Origin: Puteibacter caeruleilacunae
Lineage (GTDB): Bacteria; Bacteroidota; Bacteroidia; Bacteroidales; Prolixibacteraceae
DNA: 64,000 nucleotides
Assembly: GCA_005217565.1 (NCBI GenBank)
Contig: SJCO01000006.1
Location: 62,001 to 126,000, forward strand
Reading direction: 5' to 3'
Part shown: positions 34,552 through 44,770 of the stretch, one piece after another
Layout of the letters: every line of letters begins with the position of its first letter
How positions within the stretch are numbered: position 1 is the stretch's first letter
Made by a program: the position numbers and the translations under genes
Notes under the pieces: model-generated
What the model was told of the DNA's origin: nothing
Databases searched by the model: none
The model's input: only the letters and a program-made list of their open reading frames with translations

Positions 34552-37500
34552 ATGAGAAAAGTTTTAATGTTTATGTTGATTCTTCTGGTCGGAAGTGTTC
34601 AACTAGCTAATGCGCAAGCCCGGAGAGTAACAGGAGTTGTTACCTCTCAGGACGACGGAATGCCTATCCCTGGCGTGACGGTATTACTCAAAGGAACTAC
34701 AGTAGGTATAGTTACCGATATGGATGGTAAATATACCTTAGATTTACCTGCTGATGGTAATGTTTTGGTATTCACATTTGTTGGAATGCAACCACAGGAG
34801 GTAGAGATTAATAACCGAACAACCCTTAACGTTGAGATGAAGCCTGATGTTGTTAATGTTGACGAGGTTGTTGTTACGGGTGTAGTTTCAGGAACTTCCC
34901 GGAAGAAACTGGCTTTTACTGTTGAAAAGACCAGTGGAGAAGAATTGAATCGTGTCCCTGCATCTTCAGCTGTTTCAGCACTACAGGGAAAAATGGCAGG
35001 AGCGAAAGTTTTGACTCCAGGAGCTCCAGGTCAGTCGGCGATTATTCAGTTAAGGGGTGCTACTTCAATCCTCGGTTCTCAGTCGCCATTAATTATTGTC
35101 GATGGTATTATTCTTGACGAAGGTCGTGAGGGAGATACAGGTCTTAGTGATATCAATGCAGAGGATATCGAGTCTATCGAGGTTGTTAAAGGTGCTGCCG
35201 CAGCATCATTGTATGGATCTCGTGCAGCAAATGGTGTTATTCAGATCATTACCAAACGAGGAAATGAAGGATTCAGATTAGGAGCAGGAGAATCTCGCAC
35301 AAGCGTTACCATTCGTAATGAGATTGGATTAAACTACGTTGGCGACATGCTTCCTTATGCCAAGAGTCATCCGTTCCGTGTACAATCGAATGGAGACTAT
35401 GATCTAAGTAATGGAGCTCGAGTATTAGATGATGATCAGATTGCAGATAATCCTTATTTAAAGGATTACAATCATCAAGATGAGATCTTTAAGGATGGTT
35501 TTACTTACACCAACTTTGCCTCTGTGGGGCACGCAACTCAAACAGCCAATATCTATCTTTCTTACCAGAACTTTAGAGATAGAGGATTGATCGAGATAAT
35601 CGATGGATATCAGCGTCAGAATGTACGCCTAAATGCCGATTTTCGACCAACCGATAAGTTGAAGTTTGCTTTGAGTACAATGTACATGAACTCAACCAAT
35701 AGTAAGACTCCAGAGAATGTTCAGCGCTCGGTGTTTAACAGTGCGTATGCGTTAGAGCCCGACAATAACATCTTTGACGATAATGAAGAAGATGGTACGG
35801 CATACAATTACGATCCTAATCCATTCGATAGTTCAATTCGTAATCCATATTACAACCTAACCAACCGTACTACAACAGAAGATCGTAACCGTTATTTGGG
35901 AAATATCTCTGTAACTTATAAACCTTACGATTGGCTTGATCTAAGCATGCATTACAGTTTGGATAAGTACGATAACAAGTTTATTGATATGTTCGTAAAG
36001 GGATACCTGAATTCCGATCAAGGATATGAAGGTGGTCGAAAGGATGATTGGACAACTATTGGGAATTCTTCAAACTTCAGTACAAGTGCTTTTATGCATA
36101 AGAAATTTGGCGATATAACAGCCAAGTTGAAGTTTAGTTACTTATTCGAGAAGACAGAGCGCGAGCGTGTGCAAGTGCATGTACGTGATTTCGCTACCTA
36201 TGATGTAACGTCATTTGGTGCATTGTCAACCAACCACCGTATTCGTTCAGATAAGGAAAAGATTACATCTATCAACTACTTTGCAATTGGTAGTATCGAC
36301 TATAAAGATAAGATCATCATGGATGCCTTAATTCGTCGTGATGGATCTTCATTATTTGGATCAGATCAGCGCTGGCATAACTATTATCGTCTGTCAGGTG
36401 CTTATCGGTTGTCGCAGGACTTAAAAATCAGAGGTATTGACGAGTTTAAGCTAAGAGCATCATACGGTATTGCAGGTTTGCGTCCTCCATTTGAAGCACA
36501 GTATGAGACGTATGACTTTGCTGATGGTGGTGCAGTAGTGAAAGATAAGATTGGTAATCGTGATTTGAAACCTGCTCGTGCAGCAGAGTTTGAGGCTGGT
36601 GTAAATATCGATTTCCTAAAAAGATTCTCATTTAGCTTTACTTATGCCAACACCAAGGTTGAGGATCAGTTCTTGAATGTTCCAGTAACCGCGGCAACAG
36701 GATTCTTGCGTCAGTGGCAGAATGCAGCGACTATTAATGGTGATGTATTTGAATTAAGTCTTCAGGGAACCGTATTTAAAAGAGGCGACTGGAGTATCAA
36801 TTCAGGAATTACCTGGGATAAGGTAACCAATAAGGTTGATAAACTGGATGTTGCTTCATTCCTTGTAGGTCCTAACGATGGATCATTCATTATTCGTGAA
36901 GGAGCAGATTTTGGAACCATTATTGGTAATCGCTTTGTTCGCGACGTAAAAGATCTGAATGCCAATACAATCTCACAAGCAGGAGGTAGTTCTGCAGCCG
37001 ACTTCTCAGTAAATAGCGATGGTTTTGTTGTATTGACCAATACCATTGGAACTACTAGTGAGGCTGCCATTCAATATTACGATGATGAGAACAATAACAT
37101 TTTCGATATTGCCAACGTAAATCCAGACTTTAACATGTCGTTCCATTCTACAATCAATTGGAAAGATTTAAGTCTGTATTTCCTATGGGATATGACACAA
37201 GGAAGCGACTTATATAACTATACAAAACAGCGTCGTTACTTCCTTGGTACACATGCCGATATTGATCAGATGGGCAAACCTGCAGATGAGAAAAAACCAT
37301 CGAATTATTACCAGAATTTCTACAATCAGAATGTGTTGGCAGATTATTTCGTTGAAGATGCTTCGTTTATCAAGCTTCGTGAATTGTCGGTATACTACAC
37401 ATTTAAGAAGATTAAAGGATTGGAATGGATCAAGGAATTAAAGATTGGTGCAATGGGACGTAACCTGTTGGTATTTACTGATTATAGTGGTTATGATCCG

Positions 37501-37662
37501 GAAGTTGCAATTCCTGGTAATGCGCAGGAGAACTTTGATGTTCAGGATGCTGAAGATGTTGGTGGTGGTGACCTAACCAAGGGTACACAGACTTATAGGT
37601 TTGATGATCGAGGTTACCCTTATACCCGTTCTATTCTGGGATCGATTCAAATTAAGTTTTAA
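34552..37662 (+). CDS. SusC/RagA-family TonB-linked outer-membrane protein
   Basis: Signal peptide MRKVLMFMLILLVGSVQ to NAQA, then a CarboxypepD_reg-like domain (about 25-105, with PIPGVTVLLKGTTVGIVTD and VGMQPQEVEI), a plug domain (about 110-235; VQ..LRGATSI, PLIIVDGI, SLYGSRAANGVI), and a 22-strand barrel ending in the terminal Phe of SIQIKF. It transports oligosaccharides or peptides across the outer membrane with energy from TonB. The start at 34552 gives the standard signal peptide. It forms a pair with the SusD gene 18 bp downstream; no glycoside hydrolase or regulator lies next to the pair, so the substrate is unknown. Length (1036 aa) is typical. Confidence 0.97.
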   Translation: MRKVLMFMLILLVGSVQLANAQARRVTGVVTSQDDGMPIPGVTVLLKGTTVGIVTDMDGKYTLDLPADGNVLVFTFVGMQPQEVEINNRTTLNVEMKPDVVNVDEVVVTGVVSGTSRKKLAFTVEKTSGEELNRVPASSAVSALQGKMAGAKVLTPGAPGQSAIIQLRGATSILGSQSPLIIVDGIILDEGREGDTGLSDINAEDIESIEVVKGAAAASLYGSRAANGVIQIITKRGNEGFRLGAGESRTSVTIRNEIGLNYVGDMLPYAKSHPFRVQSNGDYDLSNGARVLDDDQIADNPYLKDYNHQDEIFKDGFTYTNFASVGHATQTANIYLSYQNFRDRGLIEIIDGYQRQNVRLNADFRPTDKLKFALSTMYMNSTNSKTPENVQRSVFNSAYALEPDNNIFDDNEEDGTAYNYDPNPFDSSIRNPYYNLTNRTTTEDRNRYLGNISVTYKPYDWLDLSMHYSLDKYDNKFIDMFVKGYLNSDQGYEGGRKDDWTTIGNSSNFSTSAFMHKKFGDITAKLKFSYLFEKTERERVQVHVRDFATYDVTSFGALSTNHRIRSDKEKITSINYFAIGSIDYKDKIIMDALIRRDGSSLFGSDQRWHNYYRLSGAYRLSQDLKIRGIDEFKLRASYGIAGLRPPFEAQYETYDFADGGAVVKDKIGNRDLKPARAAEFEAGVNIDFLKRFSFSFTYANTKVEDQFLNVPVTAATGFLRQWQNAATINGDVFELSLQGTVFKRGDWSINSGITWDKVTNKVDKLDVASFLVGPNDGSFIIREGADFGTIIGNRFVRDVKDLNANTISQAGGSSAADFSVNSDGFVVLTNTIGTTSEAAIQYYDDENNNIFDIANVNPDFNMSFHSTINWKDLSLYFLWDMTQGSDLYNYTKQRRYFLGTHADIDQMGKPADEKKPSNYYQNFYNQNVLADYFVEDASFIKLRELSVYYTFKKIKGLEWIKELKIGAMGRNLLVFTDYSGYDPEVAIPGNAQENFDVQDAEDVGGGDLTKGTQTYRFDDRGYPYTRSILGSIQIKF

Positions 37663-37680
37663 TCTAAAAACTGTTGAAAA

Positions 37681-39138
37681 ATGAAAACATTAAGATATAC
37701 AATGTGCATGGGCCTACTTCTTAGTCTGATGTTATTTTCAGGCTGTGAGGACGAGCTCAATGTGATAAACGAAAATCAACCAGATACAGAAAGGGTGTTG
37801 AAAACCGCTGAGGATGCTAAATCAGTTGTTGATGGTTCTATGGCTGCTTGGTTTGAGGGGACCAACGGCTATAATGTTCTAATCTTTAACCTGGCGGCCG
37901 ATCAGATTACGACGACCAATGCTTGGCGTAGTTTCTGGAACTTTGCTAAGGAACCTCGTGTTGCGTTCGATAATACAACCATTTCAAGAGAGAAGATTCA
38001 CCTTGAGGATATCTGGGAGGACATGTATGGTGCAATTACATCAGCAAACGATGTATTGAAGGTAATCTCAAGCGGAAAAACCGATATGGGTGATGATCAA
38101 GCGGCGTATGAAGCTGCTGCTTATTTTGTAAAAGGATTAGGACATGCAATATTGGCTACCTGTATTGATCAGGCATTTATTATAGAAATCGACTCAGAGG
38201 TAGAGGATCTTGAGTTGAAGCCTTACGCTGAAGTCATTGAAGCAGCAATGACCAATTTTGATAAAGCTATCCAGTTGTGTGGATCAAATACATTTACTTT
38301 AAATGCCGCTTTCATAAACGGTATTACTGTTGATAATGTATTGTTGGGACAGTTGGCAAATTCAATGGCTGCACGTTATTCGGTTGCAGTTGCACGAACT
38401 GCCAGTGAAAACAATGCAGTGAACTGGAGTAAAGTTTTGAGCTATGCACAAAATGGAATCGAGGCAGATATAATGCCAGTCAATGGTGGCGAAAACTCAT
38501 TATGGTTTGCAGCAGGTACAGGCTTTGCATGGTTTGGTCCTGATATGCGTGTCGATCAACGTATCCTTAATATGTTGGATCCAAATCAACCATTGATGCA
38601 TCCATTGGAAGGGGCTGCTCCATTGGTTGAATCTGATGATTCACGTGCAGAAACTTATTTACAATGGCAGGACAACTTTGGTTGGTTAAAGCCAGAGCGT
38701 GGTCGTGAATTGTTTAGTAGTTACACCTATGTGAAATATGGAAATACTGACGAAGGAGATGGTGTAATTCCATTATTTGAGCATTATGAGAATGATTTGT
38801 TGAAAGCTGAAGCAATGATTCGTACTTCAGGGCCTGATGCTGATGCAGCAGCTTTGATTAATAAGTCGCGTGTTGCCAATGGTAATTTGGCTGCGCTAAC
38901 TGGTGACGAATCACAAGAAGATATGTTGGAAGCGTTATTCTATGAAAGAGAGCTAGAGTTAATGCTGACGACGCTCGGATTAGGATGGTCAGATATGCGC
39001 CGAAGAGATATGCTGCAAGCGGGTACTATGCTGCATCTTCCTATTCCAGCAAAAGAGTTGGGTGTACTACAGATGCCTTTATACACATTTACCCCAGGAC
39101 AGGAAGGTACCGCTAGTGGTGCCAATGCCTGGAAATAA
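37681..39138 (+). CDS. SusD/RagB-family nutrient-binding lipoprotein
   Basis: Lipoprotein signal ending at C22 (LMLFSGC). The helical RagB/SusD fold is recognisable from VNENQPDTERVL-type start (here NENQPDTERVLKTAEDA), the central TPR-like helices, the MLEALFYERELELMLTTLG segment and GWSDMRRRDML, which correspond to the E-R-E-L-...-G-RW.DLRR motif of the family. It caps the SusC barrel and captures the substrate at the cell surface. Followed by a strong terminator at 39151. 485 aa is normal. Confidence 0.95.
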   Translation: MKTLRYTMCMGLLLSLMLFSGCEDELNVINENQPDTERVLKTAEDAKSVVDGSMAAWFEGTNGYNVLIFNLAADQITTTNAWRSFWNFAKEPRVAFDNTTISREKIHLEDIWEDMYGAITSANDVLKVISSGKTDMGDDQAAYEAAAYFVKGLGHAILATCIDQAFIIEIDSEVEDLELKPYAEVIEAAMTNFDKAIQLCGSNTFTLNAAFINGITVDNVLLGQLANSMAARYSVAVARTASENNAVNWSKVLSYAQNGIEADIMPVNGGENSLWFAAGTGFAWFGPDMRVDQRILNMLDPNQPLMHPLEGAAPLVESDDSRAETYLQWQDNFGWLKPERGRELFSSYTYVKYGNTDEGDGVIPLFEHYENDLLKAEAMIRTSGPDADAAALINKSRVANGNLAALTGDESQEDMLEALFYERELELMLTTLGLGWSDMRRRDMLQAGTMLHLPIPAKELGVLQMPLYTFTPGQEGTASGANAWK

Positions 39139-39559
39139 CACCCTTAACACCTGCCAGGATCTTATGATTCTGGTAGTGTGTTTTTTTTGACCTGCCAGTG
39201 TCCAACGGACCTGGCATTGTCATTTAATAAAGGTTGTTCACAGACGAAAGTATGTCGTTTGCAGAAAAAACTGTGTAGTATTCATTGAATTGATCAGATT
39301 TGTGATACATGCTTTTGTAAGATCGGAGACGTGAATTCTTCAGAGACATTCAATATCTCATTCCATGTACAGGAAAGCCCACTAGGTTCACACCACAAAC
39401 TCTTCGATCTTATTTTTTCCCATCTATTTCACCCGTTCATTATCGTTTAACGCGTTGCCATGACTTTCGGACGTTGGAAGGTGTAGGTACCCATAATCGT
39501 TTAACTCTAACAACCCACCAAGTCTATAGCGGGCCCAAACCGTTCTCCTTTCTACCTTC
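39139..39559. other. Non-coding region between susD and the cyclophilin gene
   Basis: Contains the susCD terminator and, 17 bases after its left-hand stem ends, a second stable hairpin TGCCAG-t-GTCC-aac-GGAC-CTGGCA (39193-39216). Further on, AAGATCGGAGA (39329 region) and CTCTTCGATCTT (39398 region) are nearly complementary and the latter is followed by ATTTTTT. No gene seen. Confidence 0.4.
39151..39188 (+). terminator. Intrinsic terminator of the susCD operon
   Basis: CTGCCAGGATC-TTAT-GATTCTGGTAG, an 11-bp stem with G-U pairs, followed by TGTG and T8. Confidence 0.8.
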
Positions 39560-40147
39560 CTACCGTTCTCCCTTTCCACCGTTTATCTTGAACTCTACCA
39601 TCTCTTCCAGGTATTGTCCTGACTCCTTTAATTGATGAATCTTTCTAACCACATCCATACCCTTCACGACTTTCCCAAAAGCTGCAAACCCCTGTCCGTC
39701 GGGATTACGTTTGCCTCCAAAATCAAGTGCAGGCTGATCACCAACACATATAAAGAACTCCGTAGAAGCACTACCCGGTTCATTACGTGCCATTGAAATA
39801 ACACCATCAAGATGTTTAATCTTTGTCTTATCAGTGGTTTCGTGAATAATTGTCGGATATTTAGCAACGATTGAATCGTTGAACAAACCACCCTGTATCA
39901 CCTCTATTTTTACATCATTGTTAGGCTGGTTGCTTGGAGTAACAACACGATAAAAATATCCCGGATTGTAACTGTTTTTCTCAACCAATTGAAGAAAATT
40001 CTTTGCTGTAACAGGCGCTTTATTGCTGTATACTTCTACTTCAATTAATCCATATTTAGTATCGATCGTTACCACTTGATTATTCCCCTGCTTACAAGAT
40101 AAAACCGTTGTTAGCAGTGCAATGAGTATAAGGTGAAGTGCCTTCAT
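39560..40147 (-). CDS. Cyclophilin-type peptidylprolyl isomerase, lipoprotein
   Basis: Lipobox ends at C18 (TTVLSC). The ~170-residue cyclophilin domain starts TKYGLIEVEVYSNKAPVTAK and shows PVTAKNFLQLVEK, the FYRVV strand, SASTEFFI (equivalent of the GS..SQFFI motif) and FAAFGKVVKGMDVV. It catalyses cis-trans isomerisation of Xaa-Pro bonds, here in the periplasm or on a membrane. I chose the ATG at 40147, which gives the lipoprotein signal; the frame is open further upstream to 40279 but that extension is not signal-like. Gene stands alone. Confidence 0.9.
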   Translation of the reverse strand: MKALHLILIALLTTVLSCKQGNNQVVTIDTKYGLIEVEVYSNKAPVTAKNFLQLVEKNSYNPGYFYRVVTPSNQPNNDVKIEVIQGGLFNDSIVAKYPTIIHETTDKTKIKHLDGVISMARNEPGSASTEFFICVGDQPALDFGGKRNPDGQGFAAFGKVVKGMDVVRKIHQLKESGQYLEEMVEFKINGGKGER

Positions 40148-40335
40148 GATGTAATGTAATTCCTTAGGTTTATAAATTGTTGCCAAGTTAATAAAATGAT
40201 CAGAATCAGCCCTTACCGTTTTAACGTTCATGGTCCTGCTGATGAAAAAAAAATGCCTCAGTTTGTCACAAACAAGCATATTGCCACGACATTACAGTAT
40301 AGAACCGAACAATAATGTTTTAAAAATCTGTTACC

Positions 40336-41514
40336 ATGAAACGAATTATCAAACAAGCTTCCCTCGTTATACTTGCCATTGCTATGTTTTGTCAGTGTCA
40401 GCCTAAACAAGAAGGTTCACATGCCAAGATTGTAAAGGTGAATGGGAATAAGGTTATCGATTGTAATGTAAGTGAAATCACCGACACCATTGACTTGCCA
40501 TTGAGTAAGATTGTTAAAAATTGCTCAGTTATTCCGTTGGAGACCAATGCTGAATCATTATTTAAACGTGTATATCACCTATCGGTTTCAAAAAGCTACA
40601 TTGCTGTTCACAGTCGCGGTCAAATGCCTATTAAGCTATTCTCTCGTCAAGGAAAATTTATTAGAGATATTGGAAAAATAGGTCGTGGACCTGGTGAATT
40701 TACCTCATTATATGATATTCAGTTGGATGAAGAAGCAAATAGGATTTACTTATCTCCTTTTGCTCGTGCCAATAAGTTAATCGTTTATAGTCTTGATAGT
40801 GAGAATTTGCCTGATATTCCATTGGTTTACCAGCAAACGAAGTTCAAGGCCAATGTTCAGGATGATGTGGTTACTATTCTTTCTATGCCGTTCAAGATGA
40901 AAGAAGGAAAATGTATACCAGTGGCTTATCAACAAACGACCAAAGGAAAGTTGATAAAAGAAGTTGAGACTCCCGAGCATTTGGAGATCAATCCACGAAA
41001 CTCAAAAGGTCAGTTTATTGGATTTAATAATGAAATTTCTTCTACTCATAATGCCGATGCATTCGACTCATATACCATGACATGGGGAAAGGCAGGATAT
41101 GATACGCTTTATCATTATAACACTTCAAAAAATCAAATGATTCCTAAGTTTGTTGCAACTTTTAGTGAGAAAAAACAAGGCTCATGGGCTTATGAGTGGA
41201 AGAGTCATTACTGGGCCTTTGTGTTTGGCGAGAAGTATAGGGGATCGAAGATTCTTGTTGATAAGAAGACATTAAAATCAGACTTCTTTCATTTGAAGAA
41301 TGATTTCTATGGAGGAATTGAAATGAATAGTATTTATGTGAGTAACAACCAAATGTTTATTTGTCCGATGACAGCGATGAACTTTAAGGAACAATGCAAG
41401 GAAGTTTTAAAAGACAAAGATTTAGATAGCGCAATTAGAGAAAAGCTTGAACGCATTAACAAGTCGTTGAAAGAGGATGATAATGATGTGTTGTTTATTG
41501 GTGAAATGATATAG
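40336..41514 (+). CDS. Six-bladed beta-propeller lipoprotein
   Basis: A 392-aa lipoprotein (lipobox C21 in AMFCQC). It belongs to the same family as the array at 50.6-60.4 kb: the N-terminal VIPLETNAESLFKRV, the blade-1 motif DIGKIGRGPGEFTSLYDI, and the pattern of a Val/Ile-rich beta-strand with Tyr/Asp turns. Propeller blades are inferred from these repeats and from the known Bacteroidota six-bladed propeller family; the molecular function of the family is not known to me. It lies 136 bp before a TonB receptor gene on the same strand and may be its surface partner, as SusD-like lipoproteins are for SusC. Confidence 0.82.
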   Translation: MKRIIKQASLVILAIAMFCQCQPKQEGSHAKIVKVNGNKVIDCNVSEITDTIDLPLSKIVKNCSVIPLETNAESLFKRVYHLSVSKSYIAVHSRGQMPIKLFSRQGKFIRDIGKIGRGPGEFTSLYDIQLDEEANRIYLSPFARANKLIVYSLDSENLPDIPLVYQQTKFKANVQDDVVTILSMPFKMKEGKCIPVAYQQTTKGKLIKEVETPEHLEINPRNSKGQFIGFNNEISSTHNADAFDSYTMTWGKAGYDTLYHYNTSKNQMIPKFVATFSEKKQGSWAYEWKSHYWAFVFGEKYRGSKILVDKKTLKSDFFHLKNDFYGGIEMNSIYVSNNQMFICPMTAMNFKEQCKEVLKDKDLDSAIREKLERINKSLKEDDNDVLFIGEMI

Positions 41515-41650
41515 ATTAATATGGTTGAAGGGTTGAACGGATATAAGGTTAAACCTTTCAACCTTTAATCCTTTTTACCGTTTAACCGGTATCCTTGCTT
41601 CCAGTCTCCCTTTTTTATACCTTTATCGTCACGAATCACAGACGCAACTA

Positions 41651-44035
41651 ATGAAGGGAATAATTATCATACTGATTTTGTTCAGTACTCAGCTCTTAAT
41701 GGCCCAGAATATCAAGGTAATAGATCAACGCAGCTTAAAGCCTGTCGAGAGTGTTTTTATCTTCAGCCCCAGTAACTCAAGTATTACCAACTATGAAGGA
41801 GAGGCCAGTTTAGAAGGTTTCCACGAACAAGAGCAAATAAAATTTCAGCACCCATATTATTCAACAAGGGTTTTAACAATGAGGGAAATTCGTGAACGAG
41901 ATTTCCTTATTCGTCTGAAAGAGAATCCTATTCATCTTGATGAGGTCTTGATTGCAGCCAATAAACGAGAGCAAAAACGTAGTGAGATTGCAGCTCGCAT
42001 TGTTTCAATATCCAGTAAAGAACTAGAGTTTTATAATCCACAAACAGCAGCCGATTTAGTAGGAGTAAGCTCAGAAGTATTTATACAGAAGAGTCAGTTT
42101 GGTGGAGGTAGTCCGATGATCAGAGGATTTGCGGCCAACAGAATCTTATTGGTCGTTGATGGTGTTCGCATGAATAATGCCATCTTTCGAAGTGGTAACC
42201 TGCAAAATGTCATCGCATTGGATCCAGGATCAATAGAGCGTTCAGAAATTATCTATGGTCCATCATCTATGATTTATGGTAGCGATGCGTTAGGAGGCGT
42301 GTTAAGCTTCAGCACACAGAAACCAAGATATTCAACCAGTGGTGAATTATTCAAACTAAATGTTGCTTCACGTTACGCCACAGCAAGTGAGGAAAAAACG
42401 GCACATGTTGATGTCAACTATGGACGAAAGAAAGTATCCATGTTAACATCGGTGAGTGCAAGTAGTTTCGGTGATTTAAGAATGGGAAGCAACGAACATA
42501 ACGAATATCAGCGATATGAATATGTTGAGACTGTAAACGGTAAGGATAGCATTATCAATAATAGCGATCCACGCATCCAGAAGGGGACAGGCTACGATCA
42601 GTTGAATGTAATGCAGAAACTTAGATGGATGCCCGATGAATTGACCAATATCGACTATTCATTTCATCTTTCTACAACAACAAATGTTCCTCGTTACGAC
42701 AGATTAATTCAGTACAAGGGAGATAAATTGAAATATGCGAATTGGTATTATGGTCCGCAAAAATGGATGATGAACCATTTAACAATTGAGCGTAAGCAAT
42801 TAGGAAACTTAGCAGATAGAGCAGCTGTCAATATTGCCTGGCAACGTTTCCAGGAGAGTCGACACGATCGTAAACTGAATAAATCGTCACTTCGTCGACG
42901 TACTGAAAAGGTAAATGTACTGACCTGTAATGCCGACTTTGATAAGGTATTAGCCAATGAGGCTACCTTGTTTTATGGCGTTGAGTTCTTAACCAATAAA
43001 GTAAGTTCGTCGGGATATACCGAGGATATTCATACAAAGGCAACCGAAGAATCTGCTTCACGTTATCCTGATGGAGCCAGTTTATCGGGATTTGCCGCAT
43101 ACTTAAGCTATGAGAAGCGTTTAACCGAAGCCTTGAAGTTATCAACAGGTGTTCGTTATAACTATATCAGCAGCAAAGGAGAGTTTGATCAACGATTTTA
43201 TGATTTTCCTTTTGATAAGTATAAAAACCATAATGGCGCACTTACAGGAAGTGCTGGATTGGTATACCGACCAACGAAAGAGTGGCAGTTGAATGTTAAT
43301 CTTTCATCAGGCTTCAGGGCTCCTAATGTTGATGATGCGGCTAAGGTATTCGATTCAGAACCAGGAACTGTAATTGTGCCTAATCCTAATCTAAATCCTG
43401 AATATGCAGTGAATGGAGAGTTAGGAATTATTCGATATTTCGGGGAGAATGCTCAATTTGAATTCAGCGGATACTACACGCGGTTGTTTGATGCTATGGT
43501 AAGACGTGAATTCTCCCTCGATGGACAGGAATACATTGAATACGATGGTGAAATGAGTCGCGTTGAGGCGTTAACCAATTCCGATTATGCCAATATCTAT
43601 GGTTGTTCGGCAGGGTTGACTGTTAAGTTGGCACAAGGATTAACACTTAAGAATAACATCTCATTGCAGACAGGTGAAGATAGTGATGGGAAACCATTGA
43701 GACATATTGCTCCTACCTTTGGATCATCACACTTACTGTATAATTACAAGCAGGTAAAGTTTGATGTTTATGCATTGTTCAATGGAGAGATAAGCTACGG
43801 CGACTTGCCTGAGGACGAAAGAGATAAACCTCATTTATATGCAAAAGATGCATCTGGTAATCCATACTCACCTTCGTGGCTTACCTTCAATTTTAAGACC
43901 TCCATGCAGCTTAATTCAGTGTTTCAAGTCAACCTTGGAATTGAAAATATCATGGACCTAAGGTATCGCCCATATTCATCAGGTGTAGTTTCTCCAGGAA
44001 GGAACGTGGTGTTATCGGTACGAGCAAGCATCTAA
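41651..44035 (+). CDS. TonB-dependent outer-membrane receptor (heme/siderophore type)
   Basis: Signal peptide (1-18), a degenerate CarboxypepD_reg-like domain (about 20-95), a plug domain (about 105-225; ADLVGVSSEVFIQKSQFGGG, PMIRGFAANRILLVVDGV, GSDALGGVLSF) and a 22-strand barrel ending in a short aromatic-poor tail (VVLSVRASI). The plug SPMIRGF and NAIFRSGNLQN segments resemble haemoglobin/lactoferrin-type receptors such as HmuR, but there is no clear His pair for heme that I can call. It is not of the SusC type and has no SusD partner. A flavodoxin gene is convergent just downstream, which would fit iron limitation. Substrate is inference. Confidence 0.88.
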   Translation: MKGIIIILILFSTQLLMAQNIKVIDQRSLKPVESVFIFSPSNSSITNYEGEASLEGFHEQEQIKFQHPYYSTRVLTMREIRERDFLIRLKENPIHLDEVLIAANKREQKRSEIAARIVSISSKELEFYNPQTAADLVGVSSEVFIQKSQFGGGSPMIRGFAANRILLVVDGVRMNNAIFRSGNLQNVIALDPGSIERSEIIYGPSSMIYGSDALGGVLSFSTQKPRYSTSGELFKLNVASRYATASEEKTAHVDVNYGRKKVSMLTSVSASSFGDLRMGSNEHNEYQRYEYVETVNGKDSIINNSDPRIQKGTGYDQLNVMQKLRWMPDELTNIDYSFHLSTTTNVPRYDRLIQYKGDKLKYANWYYGPQKWMMNHLTIERKQLGNLADRAAVNIAWQRFQESRHDRKLNKSSLRRRTEKVNVLTCNADFDKVLANEATLFYGVEFLTNKVSSSGYTEDIHTKATEESASRYPDGASLSGFAAYLSYEKRLTEALKLSTGVRYNYISSKGEFDQRFYDFPFDKYKNHNGALTGSAGLVYRPTKEWQLNVNLSSGFRAPNVDDAAKVFDSEPGTVIVPNPNLNPEYAVNGELGIIRYFGENAQFEFSGYYTRLFDAMVRREFSLDGQEYIEYDGEMSRVEALTNSDYANIYGCSAGLTVKLAQGLTLKNNISLQTGEDSDGKPLRHIAPTFGSSHLLYNYKQVKFDVYALFNGEISYGDLPEDERDKPHLYAKDASGNPYSPSWLTFNFKTSMQLNSVFQVNLGIENIMDLRYRPYSSGVVSPGRNVVLSVRASI

Positions 44036-44046
44036 AACAAAAGACA

Positions 44047-44076
44047 TAAAAAAGCCGGAATCAATTGACTCCGGCT
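44047..44076 (-). terminator. Intrinsic terminator of the flavodoxin gene
   Basis: AGCCGGA (44053-44059) and TCCGGCT (44070-44076) form the stem. The A7 tract to the left gives U7 on the leftward transcript. It may also stop the receptor transcript weakly. Confidence 0.8.
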
Positions 44077-44083
44077 AAGCTTA

Positions 44084-44611
44084 TTAAGCAATATCTTTTT
44101 TAATCATGTGTAACCACTCATCGATACGTTCTTCGGTAAGTTCAGGCTGACTGTCTTCATCAAGAGCTAATCCTACAAACTTGTCATCTTCAATAGCTTG
44201 TGACTCGTTGAAGTCATACCCATCGGTAGGCCAAGGACCTACGGTTTTCACACCGAATTTTTCAAATGCCTTTTTAATGGTGATCATGCCATCCACAAAG
44301 TGATTAGGATACAACATCTGATTTCCTAAACCGAACAATGCAATAGTTTTATCTTTAAGATCCACTTGTTCTTTCTCCATTTCAGAGAAAAGGAATGTCC
44401 ACTCATCCTGGTTTTGATCATTACTCCAATGGTCAGCACCAACAGTAGAGCCACCTAAAACGATAGAATCAAACTTAGCCAGATCACCAGCTTTAACATC
44501 TTCTAAACAGTGGAATTCAACATTGCAATCTTGTAACTTGTCGTTTATTATATTGGCACAGCGCTCAACACTTCCACCTTGAGGCCAGTAAATTAATGCA
44601 ACTTTCTTCAT
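44084..44611 (-). CDS. Flavodoxin
   Basis: A 175-aa FMN-binding electron carrier without signal peptide. The phosphate loop near the N-terminus is atypical: ALIYWPQGGSVERCAN instead of the usual T-x-T-G-x-T-x. The FMN-contacting loops include VLGGSTVGADHWSND and ALFGLGNQMLYPNHF, the second matching the GLGDQ..Y..F motif of long-chain flavodoxins. It replaces ferredoxin when iron is scarce, which fits its position next to an iron-uptake-type receptor. The substituted phosphate loop makes it a less canonical flavodoxin; FMN binding would need testing. Confidence 0.82.
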   Translation of the reverse strand: MKKVALIYWPQGGSVERCANIINDKLQDCNVEFHCLEDVKAGDLAKFDSIVLGGSTVGADHWSNDQNQDEWTFLFSEMEKEQVDLKDKTIALFGLGNQMLYPNHFVDGMITIKKAFEKFGVKTVGPWPTDGYDFNESQAIEDDKFVGLALDEDSQPELTEERIDEWLHMIKKDIA

Positions 44612-44770
44612 GTGCTTCTGAGATTAATAGATTATTTGATTTAATGATTGTAAAACCCTTGAACCGGTTCCGGAAAACCAGATCTTTCATCAGGGATACA
44701 ATCTTAATTATATCTATAACCCATAAGCACCCGAAAAGTTGAATGCAATTACCGTTATGTTGAAATAAAA

